This document shows, piece by piece, positions 8,989-16,537 of a DNA stretch of 24,964 nucleotides. The stretch is taken from the NCBI GenBank assembly GCA_905192805.1, contig CAJJMF010000009.1, positions 1-24,964 on the forward strand. The letters run 5' to 3'. The notes beneath the pieces were generated by a model that was given only the letters and a program-made list of their open reading frames with translations, was not told the DNA's origin and did not search any database. The DNA comes from an uncultured Sutterella sp. Lineage in GTDB: Bacteria; Pseudomonadota; Gammaproteobacteria; Burkholderiales; Burkholderiaceae_F. The position numbers and the translations under genes are program-made. Numbering within the stretch: position 1 is the first letter of the stretch; each line of letters begins with the position of its first letter.

Positions 8989-8994
8989 CTCCTT
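8989..8994 (-). promoter_or_regulatory. Shine-Dalgarno that fixes the ccmI GTG start
   Basis: AAGGAG on the minus strand ends 6 nt before GTG at 8982-8980. This places the start 30 codons inside the longest open frame, which would otherwise add a charged, non-homologous-looking N terminus. Confidence 0.75.
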
Positions 8995-9091
8995 GGGGGT
9001 AAAAGTCAAAACGAAGGGGGAAGGATTTTGGGTAGCGAGCAGCCTCTTTTGGGGCCACACCTCGCCACGCAAGACTCTAACTATAGCGGAA

Positions 9092-9122
9092 ACGGGCGGA
9101 ACCGAGTATCGATCCCGCCCGT
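9092..9122 (-). other. Hairpin between the octahaem cytochrome gene and ccmI
   Basis: A perfect 8-bp inverted repeat ACGGGCGG/CCGCCCGT (9092-9099 with 9115-9122), 15-nt loop, lies 32 bp after the cytochrome stop codon. In the minus direction it is followed by TTCCGC rather than a T run. It therefore looks like a partial terminator or an mRNA-stabilising stem that could lower ccmI expression relative to the reductase. Confidence 0.55.
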
Positions 9123-9153
9123 CCTAGTCTAGCGACTTAAGTCATCTGGACGA

Positions 9154-10782
9154 TTACTTCTTGGCGTTCGCCGCAGCCTTTTCATCAATCGCCTTGCGTA
9201 ACAGGGCGGAGGCGTCGGTGGCAGCCTTCGTAGCCTTGGCTAAGCTACGCATCGCCATTTCGTGATTGTGGAAGTAAGCACCGTTCACAGCGGTCCAGTA
9301 TTCCCAGTTCAAGTGAGCCACGGAGTGCAACTTGCGGGCTTCTTCGAGGACCTTTTCATCCACACCAGCGACCTTGGCTAAGTCGAACGCGTCGAACATG
9401 TCGTTCATACGAGCTTCGGTTTCACGCAACTTGCCGCGGAAGTGGTTCTTCATCGTATCGATCGACGTGACCATCTGCTTTTCCGTCTTGTCCTTGTGGC
9501 AGGTCAAGCAGGTTTCCTTCACGTAGTGCTTCGGCGAGGTCGCCCAGTGCAACGTGTAGGTCTTACCATTCTTGTCCTTCACCTTCGGCATATGGCAGTT
9601 CTGGCATTCCACACCGGCCTTATCGTGCTTGGAACCAAAGAAGGTTTCCGAGTCCGGATGCTGCATCTTCACCAACAAAGCGCCCGTGCGGTTGTGCTTG
9701 AAGTCACGGAAGCCGATCTTGTCGTAGTACGCTTCGATCTGGTCCGCGTTCTTCCACGGGAAGTGGTTCGTTAAGCGGTTATCAAAGCCGATCTTTTCAC
9801 CGGTCTTAGCATCGATACCCGGGTTGCAGACGTATTCAACGTGGCACTGAGCGCACATCAAACGGCTATCGGCACGGCCCAAGAAGCCAAGCTTACGGGT
9901 AAAGCCACGGACACCGGCGTCACGCACTTCGAGCGTGGTCGGGTTGTGAGCATTGAGCTTGTAGACGTTCTGATCATCGTCACGCGTCATCGCATCGATC
10001 AACGCGTCACGCACGACACGCGGCTTGCCACTGTGCGGATCGTGGCAGAGGTTACAGTTAATCGCATGCTGAACGGTACGAACGAGCTGCACAGGATCCG
10101 AGCCACGGTTCCACTTGGCACCGTCAACCTTGTCACCCATGTAGGCCCAGTCAAGCATCGCGTCGGAGGACTTGCAGCTCCAGCACACCGCGTTCGCAGC
10201 CGTGGCGGTACCCGGCAAGAAGGACTTCTGACCGTTACTCGTGGGTTCCAAATCCTTCAACACATCCCAAGCCTTGTAGGACTTGCCGTCAGGCAACGTG
10301 GAGTAGAGCCAACCATCCTTGGGCTGGAAGCGACCACCGAAAGCACGGTCGACCGCAAACTGGTCGATCACCATCATGGCGTGTCCGCGTGGTTCGTCGT
10401 GTTCCTTCGTGAAGCCGTGCGCACCTAAAGCACGGTCAAAGAACGGGTCAGGCGCCGGGCCATTGGCTTCTTTCTTCGAGAGGCGAGCCCCGCGGTCACT
10501 CATCGTATAGAGCGACTTGTACTGTTCTTGGTGGCATGCACCGCAATTGGCCGGATCCATATTGGTTTCCGGACGCTTCTTCATATCCTTCAAATGTTCT
10601 TCGGTACCCTTGTGGCAAGCAGCACACTCGACTTTGGCGTGCACCGCACCCGCATGATCCTTAGCAACATTGGCGTGACAGGCAGCACACTGGTTGGCAC
10701 CAGCGGCAAAGACCGAAGCGCTAAAGGCCATCCCTAAGACGGCCGTGACAAGCGCTAAGGGCTTGAAATTGAATTTAGACAT
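9154..10782 (-). CDS. Octahaem cytochrome c nitrite reductase (ONR/TvNiR-type, ammonia-forming)
   Basis: A 542-residue periplasmic multihaem cytochrome with a Sec signal peptide (cleavage near SVFA-AGAN, residue 26-27). Eight haem motifs are present: CAACH32-36, CAACH53-57, CGACH80-84, CWSCK200-204, CNLCH243-247, CAQCH310-314, CQNCH393-397 and CLTCH425-429. The lysine-ligated CxxCK marks the catalytic haem of NrfA-type nitrite reductases; the three extra N-terminal haems are the hallmark of the octahaem group known from Thioalkalivibrio TvNiR, and 542 residues fits that size. Active-site elements are visible: Tyr317 in HVEYVC with Cys319 two residues on, and His375 in KMQHPDSETF. ATG 10782 has AAGGAG five nt upstream. 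No nrfH- or nrfBCD-type electron donor gene adjoins it. A database may label it nrfA or cytochrome c552; activity on nitrite or hydroxylamine is inferred. Confidence 0.92.
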   Translation of the reverse strand: MSKFNFKPLALVTAVLGMAFSASVFAAGANQCAACHANVAKDHAGAVHAKVECAACHKGTEEHLKDMKKRPETNMDPANCGACHQEQYKSLYTMSDRGARLSKKEANGPAPDPFFDRALGAHGFTKEHDEPRGHAMMVIDQFAVDRAFGGRFQPKDGWLYSTLPDGKSYKAWDVLKDLEPTSNGQKSFLPGTATAANAVCWSCKSSDAMLDWAYMGDKVDGAKWNRGSDPVQLVRTVQHAINCNLCHDPHSGKPRVVRDALIDAMTRDDDQNVYKLNAHNPTTLEVRDAGVRGFTRKLGFLGRADSRLMCAQCHVEYVCNPGIDAKTGEKIGFDNRLTNHFPWKNADQIEAYYDKIGFRDFKHNRTGALLVKMQHPDSETFFGSKHDKAGVECQNCHMPKVKDKNGKTYTLHWATSPKHYVKETCLTCHKDKTEKQMVTSIDTMKNHFRGKLRETEARMNDMFDAFDLAKVAGVDEKVLEEARKLHSVAHLNWEYWTAVNGAYFHNHEMAMRSLAKATKAATDASALLRKAIDEKAAANAKK

Positions 10783-10884
10783 ATGATCTCCTTGGGGTAA
10801 GCGATAAGAAGGGGGTTCTTATTGATTCCCCAGTCTGCTCTCGCTTGGCGTTGACAACAGACGGGTGAGCACTTTCTTATCGTG

Positions 10885-10900
10885 ATCTTAAGTTTAAGAT
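10885..10900. promoter_or_regulatory. Palindrome ATCTTAA-GT-TTAAGAT, candidate operator
   Basis: A perfect inverted repeat with 7-bp arms and a 2-bp centre, about 100 bp upstream of the octahaem reductase start. A degenerate third half (CTTTAAG) follows at 10903-10909. No matching regulator motif is recognised. Confidence 0.45.
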
Positions 10901-10990
10901 GTCTTTAAGAATTTCGGCATTAGCCAATGGTAAGGGAGAGGGAAAACCCTAATACGCAACTATTTTATATTACATATCAGTAACTTATTA

Positions 10991-11018
10991 AATACTTACC
11001 TAAAAAGTATTAATACTT
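10991..11018. promoter_or_regulatory. Three AATACTT half-sites, candidate operator
   Basis: AATACTT (10991-10997), AAGTATT (11005-11011) and AATACTT (11012-11018). The last two abut to form the perfect 14-bp palindrome AAGTATTAATACTT, with the third half-site 7 bp away. It lies about 20 bp upstream (minus direction) of the AT-rich presumed -10 region of the reductase gene. Confidence 0.5.
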
Positions 11019-11101
11019 GAGGGATGGTTTTTACCTCTCCCATCGGGGATAGGCGAGGTATTCACACCCATTTTTGACGAAAACGCGTGCCACCTATTCC
11101 T

Positions 11102-11133
11102 CAAAAAAGAAAAAGGGGAGGTCACCCTCCCCT
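11102..11133 (-). terminator. Intrinsic terminator of the alanine/glycine symporter gene
   Basis: On the minus strand, stem GGGGAGG/CCTCCCC (11126-11132 with 11115-11121) with a 4-nt loop is followed by TTTTTCTTTTTT. It lies about 60 bp after the symporter stop codon. Confidence 0.9.
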
Positions 11134-11137
11134 CGTT

Positions 11138-11169
11138 TCGACGCGCAACGGCGAACCGTTGAGCGTCGA
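11138..11169 (-). repeat. Strong 3'-UTR hairpin with tetraloop
   Basis: A 7-bp outer stem (TCGACGC/GCGTCGA), one mismatch, a 6-bp inner stem (CAACGG/CCGTTG) and a CGAA tetraloop on the plus strand (TTCG on the minus transcript). It sits between the symporter stop codon and its terminator and has no T run, so it looks like an mRNA 3'-end stabiliser or REP-like element. Only one copy was noticed in the window. Confidence 0.55.
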
Positions 11170-11192
11170 TCGAATCCCTCTTGGTTAAGAGA

Positions 11193-12620
11193 TTACTGTT
11201 CGAGTTCTTCCTCTTTGTGACGCGGCCACGCGAGGATACCGTCGTGGTTAGGCATCACCTTCGGATCGAATTCCGGATTCATCACACCCGCCTTTTTCTG
11301 GCTCACGTAGTCATCCAAGGCGATAAAGGCGTACTTCCCTAAGAGGGCAATGGCCACCAAGTTCAACATGGCCATCATTGCCATGAAGAGGTCGGCCAAG
11401 TCCCACACAAAGGAAAGTTTCGCCACCGAACCCAAGAAGACCATCACGACCACCAAGAAGCGGAAAATCGGCAACGCCGCACGATTACGGCTAATGAAGT
11501 CCATGTTGATTTCGCCATAGAAGTAGTTCCCGATGATGGAACTAAAGGCAAAAAAGAGCACCACGACCGTGATGAAGTAGTTCGTCCAACCGCCTAATTG
11601 CCCCGAGAGCGTTAACTGCACGAGTTCAATCCCGGTTTTCCCCGACGTGTTCCATTCGGTCCCTAAGAGCACCAACATCGCAGAGGCCGTGCACACGATC
11701 ATCGTGTCAAAGTAGACCCCCAAGGCCTGCACCAAACCTTGCTTCACCGGGTGCGTCGCATCCGCGGCGGCTGCGGCGTTCGGGACCGCACCCATACCGG
11801 CTTCGTTCGAGAAAAGCCCACGCTTGATACCAGTCATCATGGCCGTACCGATCGTGGCCCCTAAGGCCGCATCAAAGTTAAAGGCCGACGAGAAGATCGT
11901 CGCAAAGACTTTCGGCACGAGCGTGATGTTCATGACCGTCACGATCACGGCCACGATCAAATACGCAAAGGCCATAAAGGGCACCATATAGCCCACGACT
12001 TTAGCAATACGGGTGAGCCCACCAAAGACGATCACCCCGGCTAAGATGGCCACGACCGCGCCCGTGTACATCGGTTCAACGCCAAAGGTGGTTTGCACCG
12101 AGGCGGCAATCGTATTGGCCTGCACGGAGTTAAAGATTAACCCGTAGGTCACGGAAATGAGCACGGCAAAGAGCCACGCAAAGAAGGGGCTCTTTAAGAC
12201 GTTGCCGATATAGTAGGCAGGCCCCCCTAAGAAGCCACCCCCACGGCGAGGCGCCTTATAGATCTGCGCTAAGGTACTTTCCACAAAACCCGTGGCAGCA
12301 CCGATCGTCGCAATCACCCACATCCAGAAAATGGCCCCTGGGCCACCTGCCACGACCGCAATCGCGATCCCAGCGATATTGCCCACCCCCACGCGCGAAG
12401 CGGTCGAGACGCAGAACGCTTGGAAGGTCGAAATGTGCCCTTCACGCGGCTTGGCGGACGCGCCCTCGGTCACGAGGCGGCACATTTCACGCAACTGCAC
12501 AATCTGGACAAATTTCGTTCGAATCGAAAACCAGAGTCCCAACCCGATCAACATGGCAATGAGGACATAGCTCCACAAATAGCCGTTGATGACGGACACC
12601 ATATTAGATAACCAATCCAC
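11193..12620 (-). CDS. Alanine/glycine:cation symporter family protein (AGCS)
   Basis: A 475-residue inner-membrane carrier of the AGCS family (DagA, AlsT/YaaJ relatives), which couples uptake of alanine or glycine to Na+ or H+. The family signature GGPGAIFWMWVIATIGAATG is present near residues 91-110, after the substrate-region motif VGVGNIAGIA; about ten or eleven hydrophobic helices follow, and the tail is hydrophilic and ends EEELEQ. Length is normal (about 440-480). The start is a GTG at 12620 with AAAGGAA about 6 nt upstream; no ATG occurs before residue 7. The gene appears monocistronic, with its own terminator, and is preceded by an unusual hairpin-rich leader. The exact amino acid transported cannot be read from sequence. 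Confidence 0.92.
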   Translation of the reverse strand: MDWLSNMVSVINGYLWSYVLIAMLIGLGLWFSIRTKFVQIVQLREMCRLVTEGASAKPREGHISTFQAFCVSTASRVGVGNIAGIAIAVVAGGPGAIFWMWVIATIGAATGFVESTLAQIYKAPRRGGGFLGGPAYYIGNVLKSPFFAWLFAVLISVTYGLIFNSVQANTIAASVQTTFGVEPMYTGAVVAILAGVIVFGGLTRIAKVVGYMVPFMAFAYLIVAVIVTVMNITLVPKVFATIFSSAFNFDAALGATIGTAMMTGIKRGLFSNEAGMGAVPNAAAAADATHPVKQGLVQALGVYFDTMIVCTASAMLVLLGTEWNTSGKTGIELVQLTLSGQLGGWTNYFITVVVLFFAFSSIIGNYFYGEINMDFISRNRAALPIFRFLVVVMVFLGSVAKLSFVWDLADLFMAMMAMLNLVAIALLGKYAFIALDDYVSQKKAGVMNPEFDPKVMPNHDGILAWPRHKEEELEQ

Positions 12621-12980
12621 AATAAATTCCTTTGAGTTTTTGTTTTGAGGCTACGAAAGTCGTCGTACACAACGCGAGTCTCACCGTGATCCGTGCGATG
12701 GGGACCGCCGGATCATCGGGTGTGATCGTCCACTCGGGAGATTTCATCACGCTCACCGTGAGTGCGTTCGATTGCCTGAGGGGCATCCAGGAGGATGCGT
12801 TGAGCAAAACACACGCACGGTCGCCTCATGATTGAGGTCGATTATCGTTGTCTTCTTTTGGGTTGTACGTCGCTTTCGCGAAAGGAGTTGACTAGCAATA
12901 GCGTTATTCTAACAACTTGACTACGACTTAGTCATTTGATCTTGCCCGCGAGCAAAGTCAACGGGCAAAAAACCCGCGTC
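12621..12980 (-). promoter_or_regulatory. Long hairpin-rich leader of the symporter gene
   Basis: 360 bp with no convincing gene. Five inverted repeats lie in a row: TGATCCG/CGGATCA (12687-12693, 12709-12715), CTCAC-c-GTGAG (12752-12762), GCATCC/GGATGC (12783-12798), CCTCA/TGAGG (12824-12837) and CTTTCGCGAAAG (12873-12884). A direct repeat TTGACTA occurs at 12888 and 12918. An upstream frame of 47 codons (12747-12604) would overlap the symporter start. No glycine, lysine or other known riboswitch core was recognised. Confidence 0.4.
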
Positions 12981-13298
12981 TTAGGGATTTTTGACGTGCT
13001 GGTGTTTGCGTCCCCCGTGGCGACCGGCAGTGATCACGCGGATGTCGCCCTGTGCCAGCGCACGCTCGCGACGCACGAGTTTCGGGTCACAGATGAGTGC
13101 TCGGCAAATCTCTAAGCGAGCCCCTGGCGTTAAGGGCTCGTCGGGGCGCACCTTACGGCCCCAGAGGGCATACGCATCCCCCGCTTCGCTGGCAAACCGC
13201 GATGCCCGATGGGCCTCCGCAACCGTTGCGTCGTCGGCGAGCGTCAGTGACTCGGATTCAAGGCCCTTGGCGTGGACCAATATGACTTCTATTTGCAT
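12981..13298 (-). CDS. rnfH: RnfH family protein (UPF0125, ubiquitin-like fold)
   Basis: A 105-residue small basic-tailed protein beginning MQIEVILVHAKG, followed by the RnfH pattern of a beta-grasp domain (SLTLADDATVAEAH, then ALWGRKVRPDEPLTPGARLEICRALICDPKLVRRERA). The invariant-looking G-x-KV...L..GDR/ARLEIYRPL element is present as ARLEICRALICDPK. The function of RnfH is poorly known. The start at 13298 matches the family N terminus and has AGAGGAAG upstream; longer in-frame extensions give no homologous sequence. It diverges from smpB, a pairing usual in proteobacteria, although the ratA toxin/START-domain gene often found there is absent. Confidence 0.88.
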   Translation of the reverse strand: MQIEVILVHAKGLESESLTLADDATVAEAHRASRFASEAGDAYALWGRKVRPDEPLTPGARLEICRALICDPKLVRRERALAQGDIRVITAGRHGGRKHQHVKNP

Positions 13299-13495
13299 GC
13301 GTATTGAGCTTCCTCTAAAATAGAACGACCTTCGCAAAAGTACTCTGCGTCCCACGTGAGTCTCCAACACTGGGGCCCTCACGACGCAAGTGATTGTATT
13401 GTAACGGGTAGCGATAGCGAGAGGGGACGTCGTAAGACGTTCAGCGCTCAAACATGGCTATCGACTCCCGATTGAACCCAAAAGGAAACACTGTC

Positions 13496-13963
13496 ATGGC
13501 GAACATCGTTAACCGTCGCGCACATTATGACTACGCGATCGAAGATCGGTTCGAGGCAGGTATTGTCTTACGGGGTTGGGAAGTCAAAAGCGTTCGGGCG
13601 GGACGCACCAACATTAATCTCGCCTACGTCATGGTTCGTCAAGGGGAACTCTTTCTCTGTAACGCTAACCTGACGCCCGCTGACCAAGTGTGTACGCACG
13701 AAACGTTGGAAACCAACCGTCCTCGTAAACTCTTGATGCATAAGCGCGAAATTATGCGTCTGATTGGCAAAGTGGAACGGGCGGGCTATACGCTCGTCCC
13801 CTTAGATATCCACTTTACCAAGGGTCGAGTGAAAGTCAATATCGCCTTAGGCCGAGGGAAACGAGAGTTTGAAAAACGTGCCGACGAAAGTAAGAAAGAA
13901 TGGAAACGCCAACAAGAGCGCATCATGAAAAAGGATTCGCATGGCCGTCACGTTCTGGATTAA
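13496..13963 (+). CDS. smpB: SsrA (tmRNA)-binding protein SmpB
   Basis: A 155-residue SmpB with all family blocks: NRRAHYDYAIEDRFEAGI, LRGWEVKSVRAGRTNI, LFLCNANLTPADQ, RPRKLLMHKREI and the basic GRGKREFEKR segment, ending in the Lys/Arg-rich C-terminal tail KKDSHGRHVLD that reads the empty mRNA channel. It binds tmRNA and is essential for trans-translation rescue of stalled ribosomes. Length is standard (about 150-160). ATG 13496 is chosen because AAAGGAAA lies about 9 nt upstream and homologues start near MANI; an ATG at 13454 is in frame. A strong terminator follows. The tmRNA gene itself was not found in this window. Confidence 0.96.
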   Translation: MANIVNRRAHYDYAIEDRFEAGIVLRGWEVKSVRAGRTNINLAYVMVRQGELFLCNANLTPADQVCTHETLETNRPRKLLMHKREIMRLIGKVERAGYTLVPLDIHFTKGRVKVNIALGRGKREFEKRADESKKEWKRQQERIMKKDSHGRHVLD

Positions 13964-14004
13964 TGCTCGCGCCAACGTTTTTTAAACGTCACTTAACCCA
14001 TTTA

Positions 14005-14042
14005 AAAAAGCCCGCTCAGACACAGACTGAAGCGGGCTTTTT
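14005..14042. terminator. Bidirectional intrinsic terminator between smpB and the phosphate transporter
   Basis: A perfect 12-bp stem AAAAAGCCCGCT/AGCGGGCTTTTT (14005-14016 with 14031-14042) and a 14-nt loop, flanked by A and T runs so that it works in both directions. The two genes converge on it. Confidence 0.92.
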
Positions 14043-14055
14043 ACCTCTTGGCGGG

Positions 14056-16311
14056 TTAGCGCTCCGACGGGCGAATCGGTTCGACCATTTCGGCTTCTTG
14101 GCGTTGACGTCGGTTCGGGTCTAAGCCGCTTTCCAACTCACGCTGCAAGAGTTTCACCATCATGTAGCGGTTAATCACTTCACGGGCGTAGAGGATATAG
14201 CCCAAATAGAGTTCGCTCTTACGAAGCGAAACTTGCTCTTCCCCAATGTGGGTCATGAACTGGCGTTGCGCCTCTTCTAAGAAGGCCAACACACGACGGC
14301 ATTCCCGGTTCGTGAAATTGGTGCGCAAACGCTCCAATTCCTGAGCCAAGCGTTCCGTCGTTTCCGCCATACTGCCCGTAAAGGGCGAGTGGCAGTTGGC
14401 CACATAGTTGTCCGCCACCCCCATTTGGTCACGTAACGCATGGCTCACTTCCTTCATGCTCGTAAAGGCACGGTAGTAGAAGTTACGCGCATCACGGTCC
14501 GACTTCGTCCCGTGCTCGCCTTCCAAGGCCATGTTGTAGTAAACCCCACGGGCCGTGGCCGTATCGTCGTAGAGCGCACCCGCTTGACTCTTGAGTTGCT
14601 TGAGGGCCATTTCGTCTTCTTTTAAGAAGGCCTTTAAGCCCGAGGCAAAAATCGTCAACGTCGTCTTGAGGTTATGGTCCACCGAGCTCGTTAAGAGCTG
14701 ACGCACGCTCTGTTTGTCGCCCTTAGCCACCATCTTACTGGTGACTTCTTCGTCGGACTCTTTGTGGAAAAAGTTCGTTTTCACCACAAAGACGAGCGCA
14801 ACGAGCATCATCACCACGATAAAGCCCTTACCTAACCAAATAAAGAGCGAGCAGAAGATCGCACAGGCGCTAAACGCCGTAAAGGCGGTCATAAACCAGC
14901 CACTGATAACCGTTAAAACGCCCGAGATACGATAGACCGCACTTTCACGGTCCCACGCGCCATCGGCTAACGAGGAGCCCATCGCCACCATGAACGTTAC
15001 GTACGTGGTCGACAAGGGGAGTTTTAAGCTCGTTGCCGAGGCAATCAGCCCCGCGGCGAGCACCAAATTCACCGACGCACGGATCGCGTCAAAGGGGAGC
15101 GGAATCTCGTCGGGCTGCATCTTCTTGGGCTCAAACCGCTTACCCAACTCCGCAAACACGCCCGCCGGAATAATCTGGTGCAGGATTTCATTCACGCGAA
15201 TCGCACTACGCACACAAATACGCGCAGGCAACGAGGAACCAAACTGTTCTTTCCCCCCACGGGTCGCGGACGCTAGGCTAATCGAGGTGCGAATCACGCG
15301 GTGGGCTTTTTTCGAGAACCAGAGCGTCAAGACCATCACAATGCCAGAGCCCAATAAGTAAATCGTGGGCGTCGTGGTCTGTTCGCGTAGCCCCTCCATC
15401 GTAAAGGTCGCAGCATCGGCCCCAGCTTGTGCACTAAAGATATGGAAGCTTTCTAAGGCAGCCAAGGGGACCCCGACGAAGTTCACCAAGTCGTTGCCCG
15501 CAAAGGCAAACGCCAGGGCAAAGGTGCCGGCCAAAATGATGAGCGGGAAAATGTTGAGGCGCAATGCGAGAATCCCGATTTGTGCTAAGACAAAGACGAT
15601 CACAAAGCACGAGAGCAACAACATCGAGGAATGCCCATTCACCCATTCAATGGCGTCAGCGGACATGAAGCTCGCGCCTTTGAGGCCCTTTAAAACGAGG
15701 AAGTAGAAAATCGCTGAGAACGACACCCCAGCAAAGAGGCCACCGAGACACTTGTAATAGCGCTCAAAGTGGAACGTGAAGACAACGCGGAAGAGATATT
15801 GAACGATAAGTCCGGAGATAAACGCCACGACCACGGAGACCAAAATCGCCATAATCATCGCGAGGGCTTTTCCGGAATTGATGTAAAGCCCTAAGTCCGT
15901 AAAGGGAGCACCCGTTGACCACACTTTATAGCAGGCCATGGCCGTGGCGCCCCCAAGGAGTTCGAAGACGATACTTACCGTGGTTGACGTCGGTAGCCCC
16001 AAGGAGTTGAACGTATTGAGCAGTAACACGTCCGTGACCATCACCGCGGTAAAGACCACAATCACTTCTTTAAACGTGAAGTATTCGGGTCGCAGTACAC
16101 CGGTTTTGGCTACCTCCATCATTCCCGAGGAGAAGGTCGCCCCGAGAAGAACCGCCAAACTGGCAACGGTCATAATGACTTTAAAGGAAGCGGCGCGACT
16201 ACCCACCGCAGAATTGAGAAAGTTCACCGCGTCGTTAGAAACGCCGACAAACAAGTCGATAATGGCAAGCGCTCCTAAGAGCGTCAGAACAACAAGAATA
16301 AAAGTGTCCAT
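14056..16311 (-). CDS. PiT-family inorganic phosphate transporter with C-terminal PhoU-like domain
   Basis: A 751-residue protein. Residues 1-530 form a PiT (PF01384) symporter: the N-terminal signature GVSNDAVNFLNSAVGS, about ten to twelve membrane helices, STTVSIVFELLGGATA in the first repeat and LPLSTTYVTFMVAMGSSLAD in the second. After the last helix (KGFIVVMMLVALVFVV) about 215 residues are soluble and helical, with the TrkA/PhoU-like pattern of two long helical bundles (DHNLKTTLTIFASGLKAFLKEDEMALKQLK ...), so it is a transporter fused to a PhoU-like regulatory domain. It takes up phosphate with H+ or Na+. ATG 16311 (MDTFIL) fits the family; a GTG at 16341 is in frame, and neither has a clear ribosome binding site. 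There is no Pho-box seen upstream. It is convergent with smpB and isolated. Confidence 0.9.
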   Translation of the reverse strand: MDTFILVVLTLLGALAIIDLFVGVSNDAVNFLNSAVGSRAASFKVIMTVASLAVLLGATFSSGMMEVAKTGVLRPEYFTFKEVIVVFTAVMVTDVLLLNTFNSLGLPTSTTVSIVFELLGGATAMACYKVWSTGAPFTDLGLYINSGKALAMIMAILVSVVVAFISGLIVQYLFRVVFTFHFERYYKCLGGLFAGVSFSAIFYFLVLKGLKGASFMSADAIEWVNGHSSMLLLSCFVIVFVLAQIGILALRLNIFPLIILAGTFALAFAFAGNDLVNFVGVPLAALESFHIFSAQAGADAATFTMEGLREQTTTPTIYLLGSGIVMVLTLWFSKKAHRVIRTSISLASATRGGKEQFGSSLPARICVRSAIRVNEILHQIIPAGVFAELGKRFEPKKMQPDEIPLPFDAIRASVNLVLAAGLIASATSLKLPLSTTYVTFMVAMGSSLADGAWDRESAVYRISGVLTVISGWFMTAFTAFSACAIFCSLFIWLGKGFIVVMMLVALVFVVKTNFFHKESDEEVTSKMVAKGDKQSVRQLLTSSVDHNLKTTLTIFASGLKAFLKEDEMALKQLKSQAGALYDDTATARGVYYNMALEGEHGTKSDRDARNFYYRAFTSMKEVSHALRDQMGVADNYVANCHSPFTGSMAETTERLAQELERLRTNFTNRECRRVLAFLEEAQRQFMTHIGEEQVSLRKSELYLGYILYAREVINRYMMVKLLQRELESGLDPNRRQRQEAEMVEPIRPSER

Positions 16312-16452
16312 AAGGCTTGGGGCAGATGTGAGCGTGTGCACCCCTAATCACAGCAGACTAGGTAAACATCGGGGGAGATGGGTACGAGACACATCACATC
16401 TCATAGTGGAATCGTAACGCCCCCATTCTATCAGCTGAACAACAAAAATATA

Positions 16453-16488
16453 GGGAGAATGTCGTAATTTCACCGTCGACATTCTCCC
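16453..16488. terminator. Intrinsic terminator after the MFS gene, possibly bidirectional
   Basis: A perfect 12-bp stem GGGAGAATGTCG/CGACATTCTCCC (16453-16464 with 16477-16488) with a 12-nt loop. In the minus direction, after the MFS gene, it is followed by TATATTTTTG; in the plus direction by CTTTTT. Confidence 0.85.
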
Positions 16489-16537
16489 CTTTTTATGGGA
16501 TTTTTTGCGGATTTTAATCCTTCAGATTTTTTGATAC

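Larger units (their letters stand above)
10783..11101 (-). promoter_or_regulatory. Regulatory region upstream of the octahaem reductase
   Basis: About 320 bp without a gene, AT-rich between 10880 and 11030. In the minus direction it holds a cluster of AATACTT half-sites (10991-11018), an AT-rich TATAAAAT stretch (near 10962-10972) that could be a -10 region, a 16-bp palindrome (10885-10900), and a 7-bp hairpin ATAAGAA/TTCTTAT (10804-10822) just upstream of the ribosome binding site. No good FNR box (TTGAT-N4-ATCAA) or NsrR-like site was found by eye. Confidence 0.5.

Noticed and set aside
9841..10428. Long open frame on the plus strand within the octahaem reductase gene
   Set aside because: It is the antisense shadow of a haem-rich gene with strong codon bias; it shows no domain and no ribosome binding site.
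12632..12835. 67-codon plus-strand frame opposite the symporter leader
   Set aside because: It shares register with the minus-strand frame on the same bases and crosses three hairpins, so it is likely a chance open frame.
12942..12968. Intrinsic terminator for rnfH from TTGCCCG/CGGGCAA
   Set aside because: In the rnfH direction the T run comes before the stem instead of after it, so it does not fit an intrinsic terminator.
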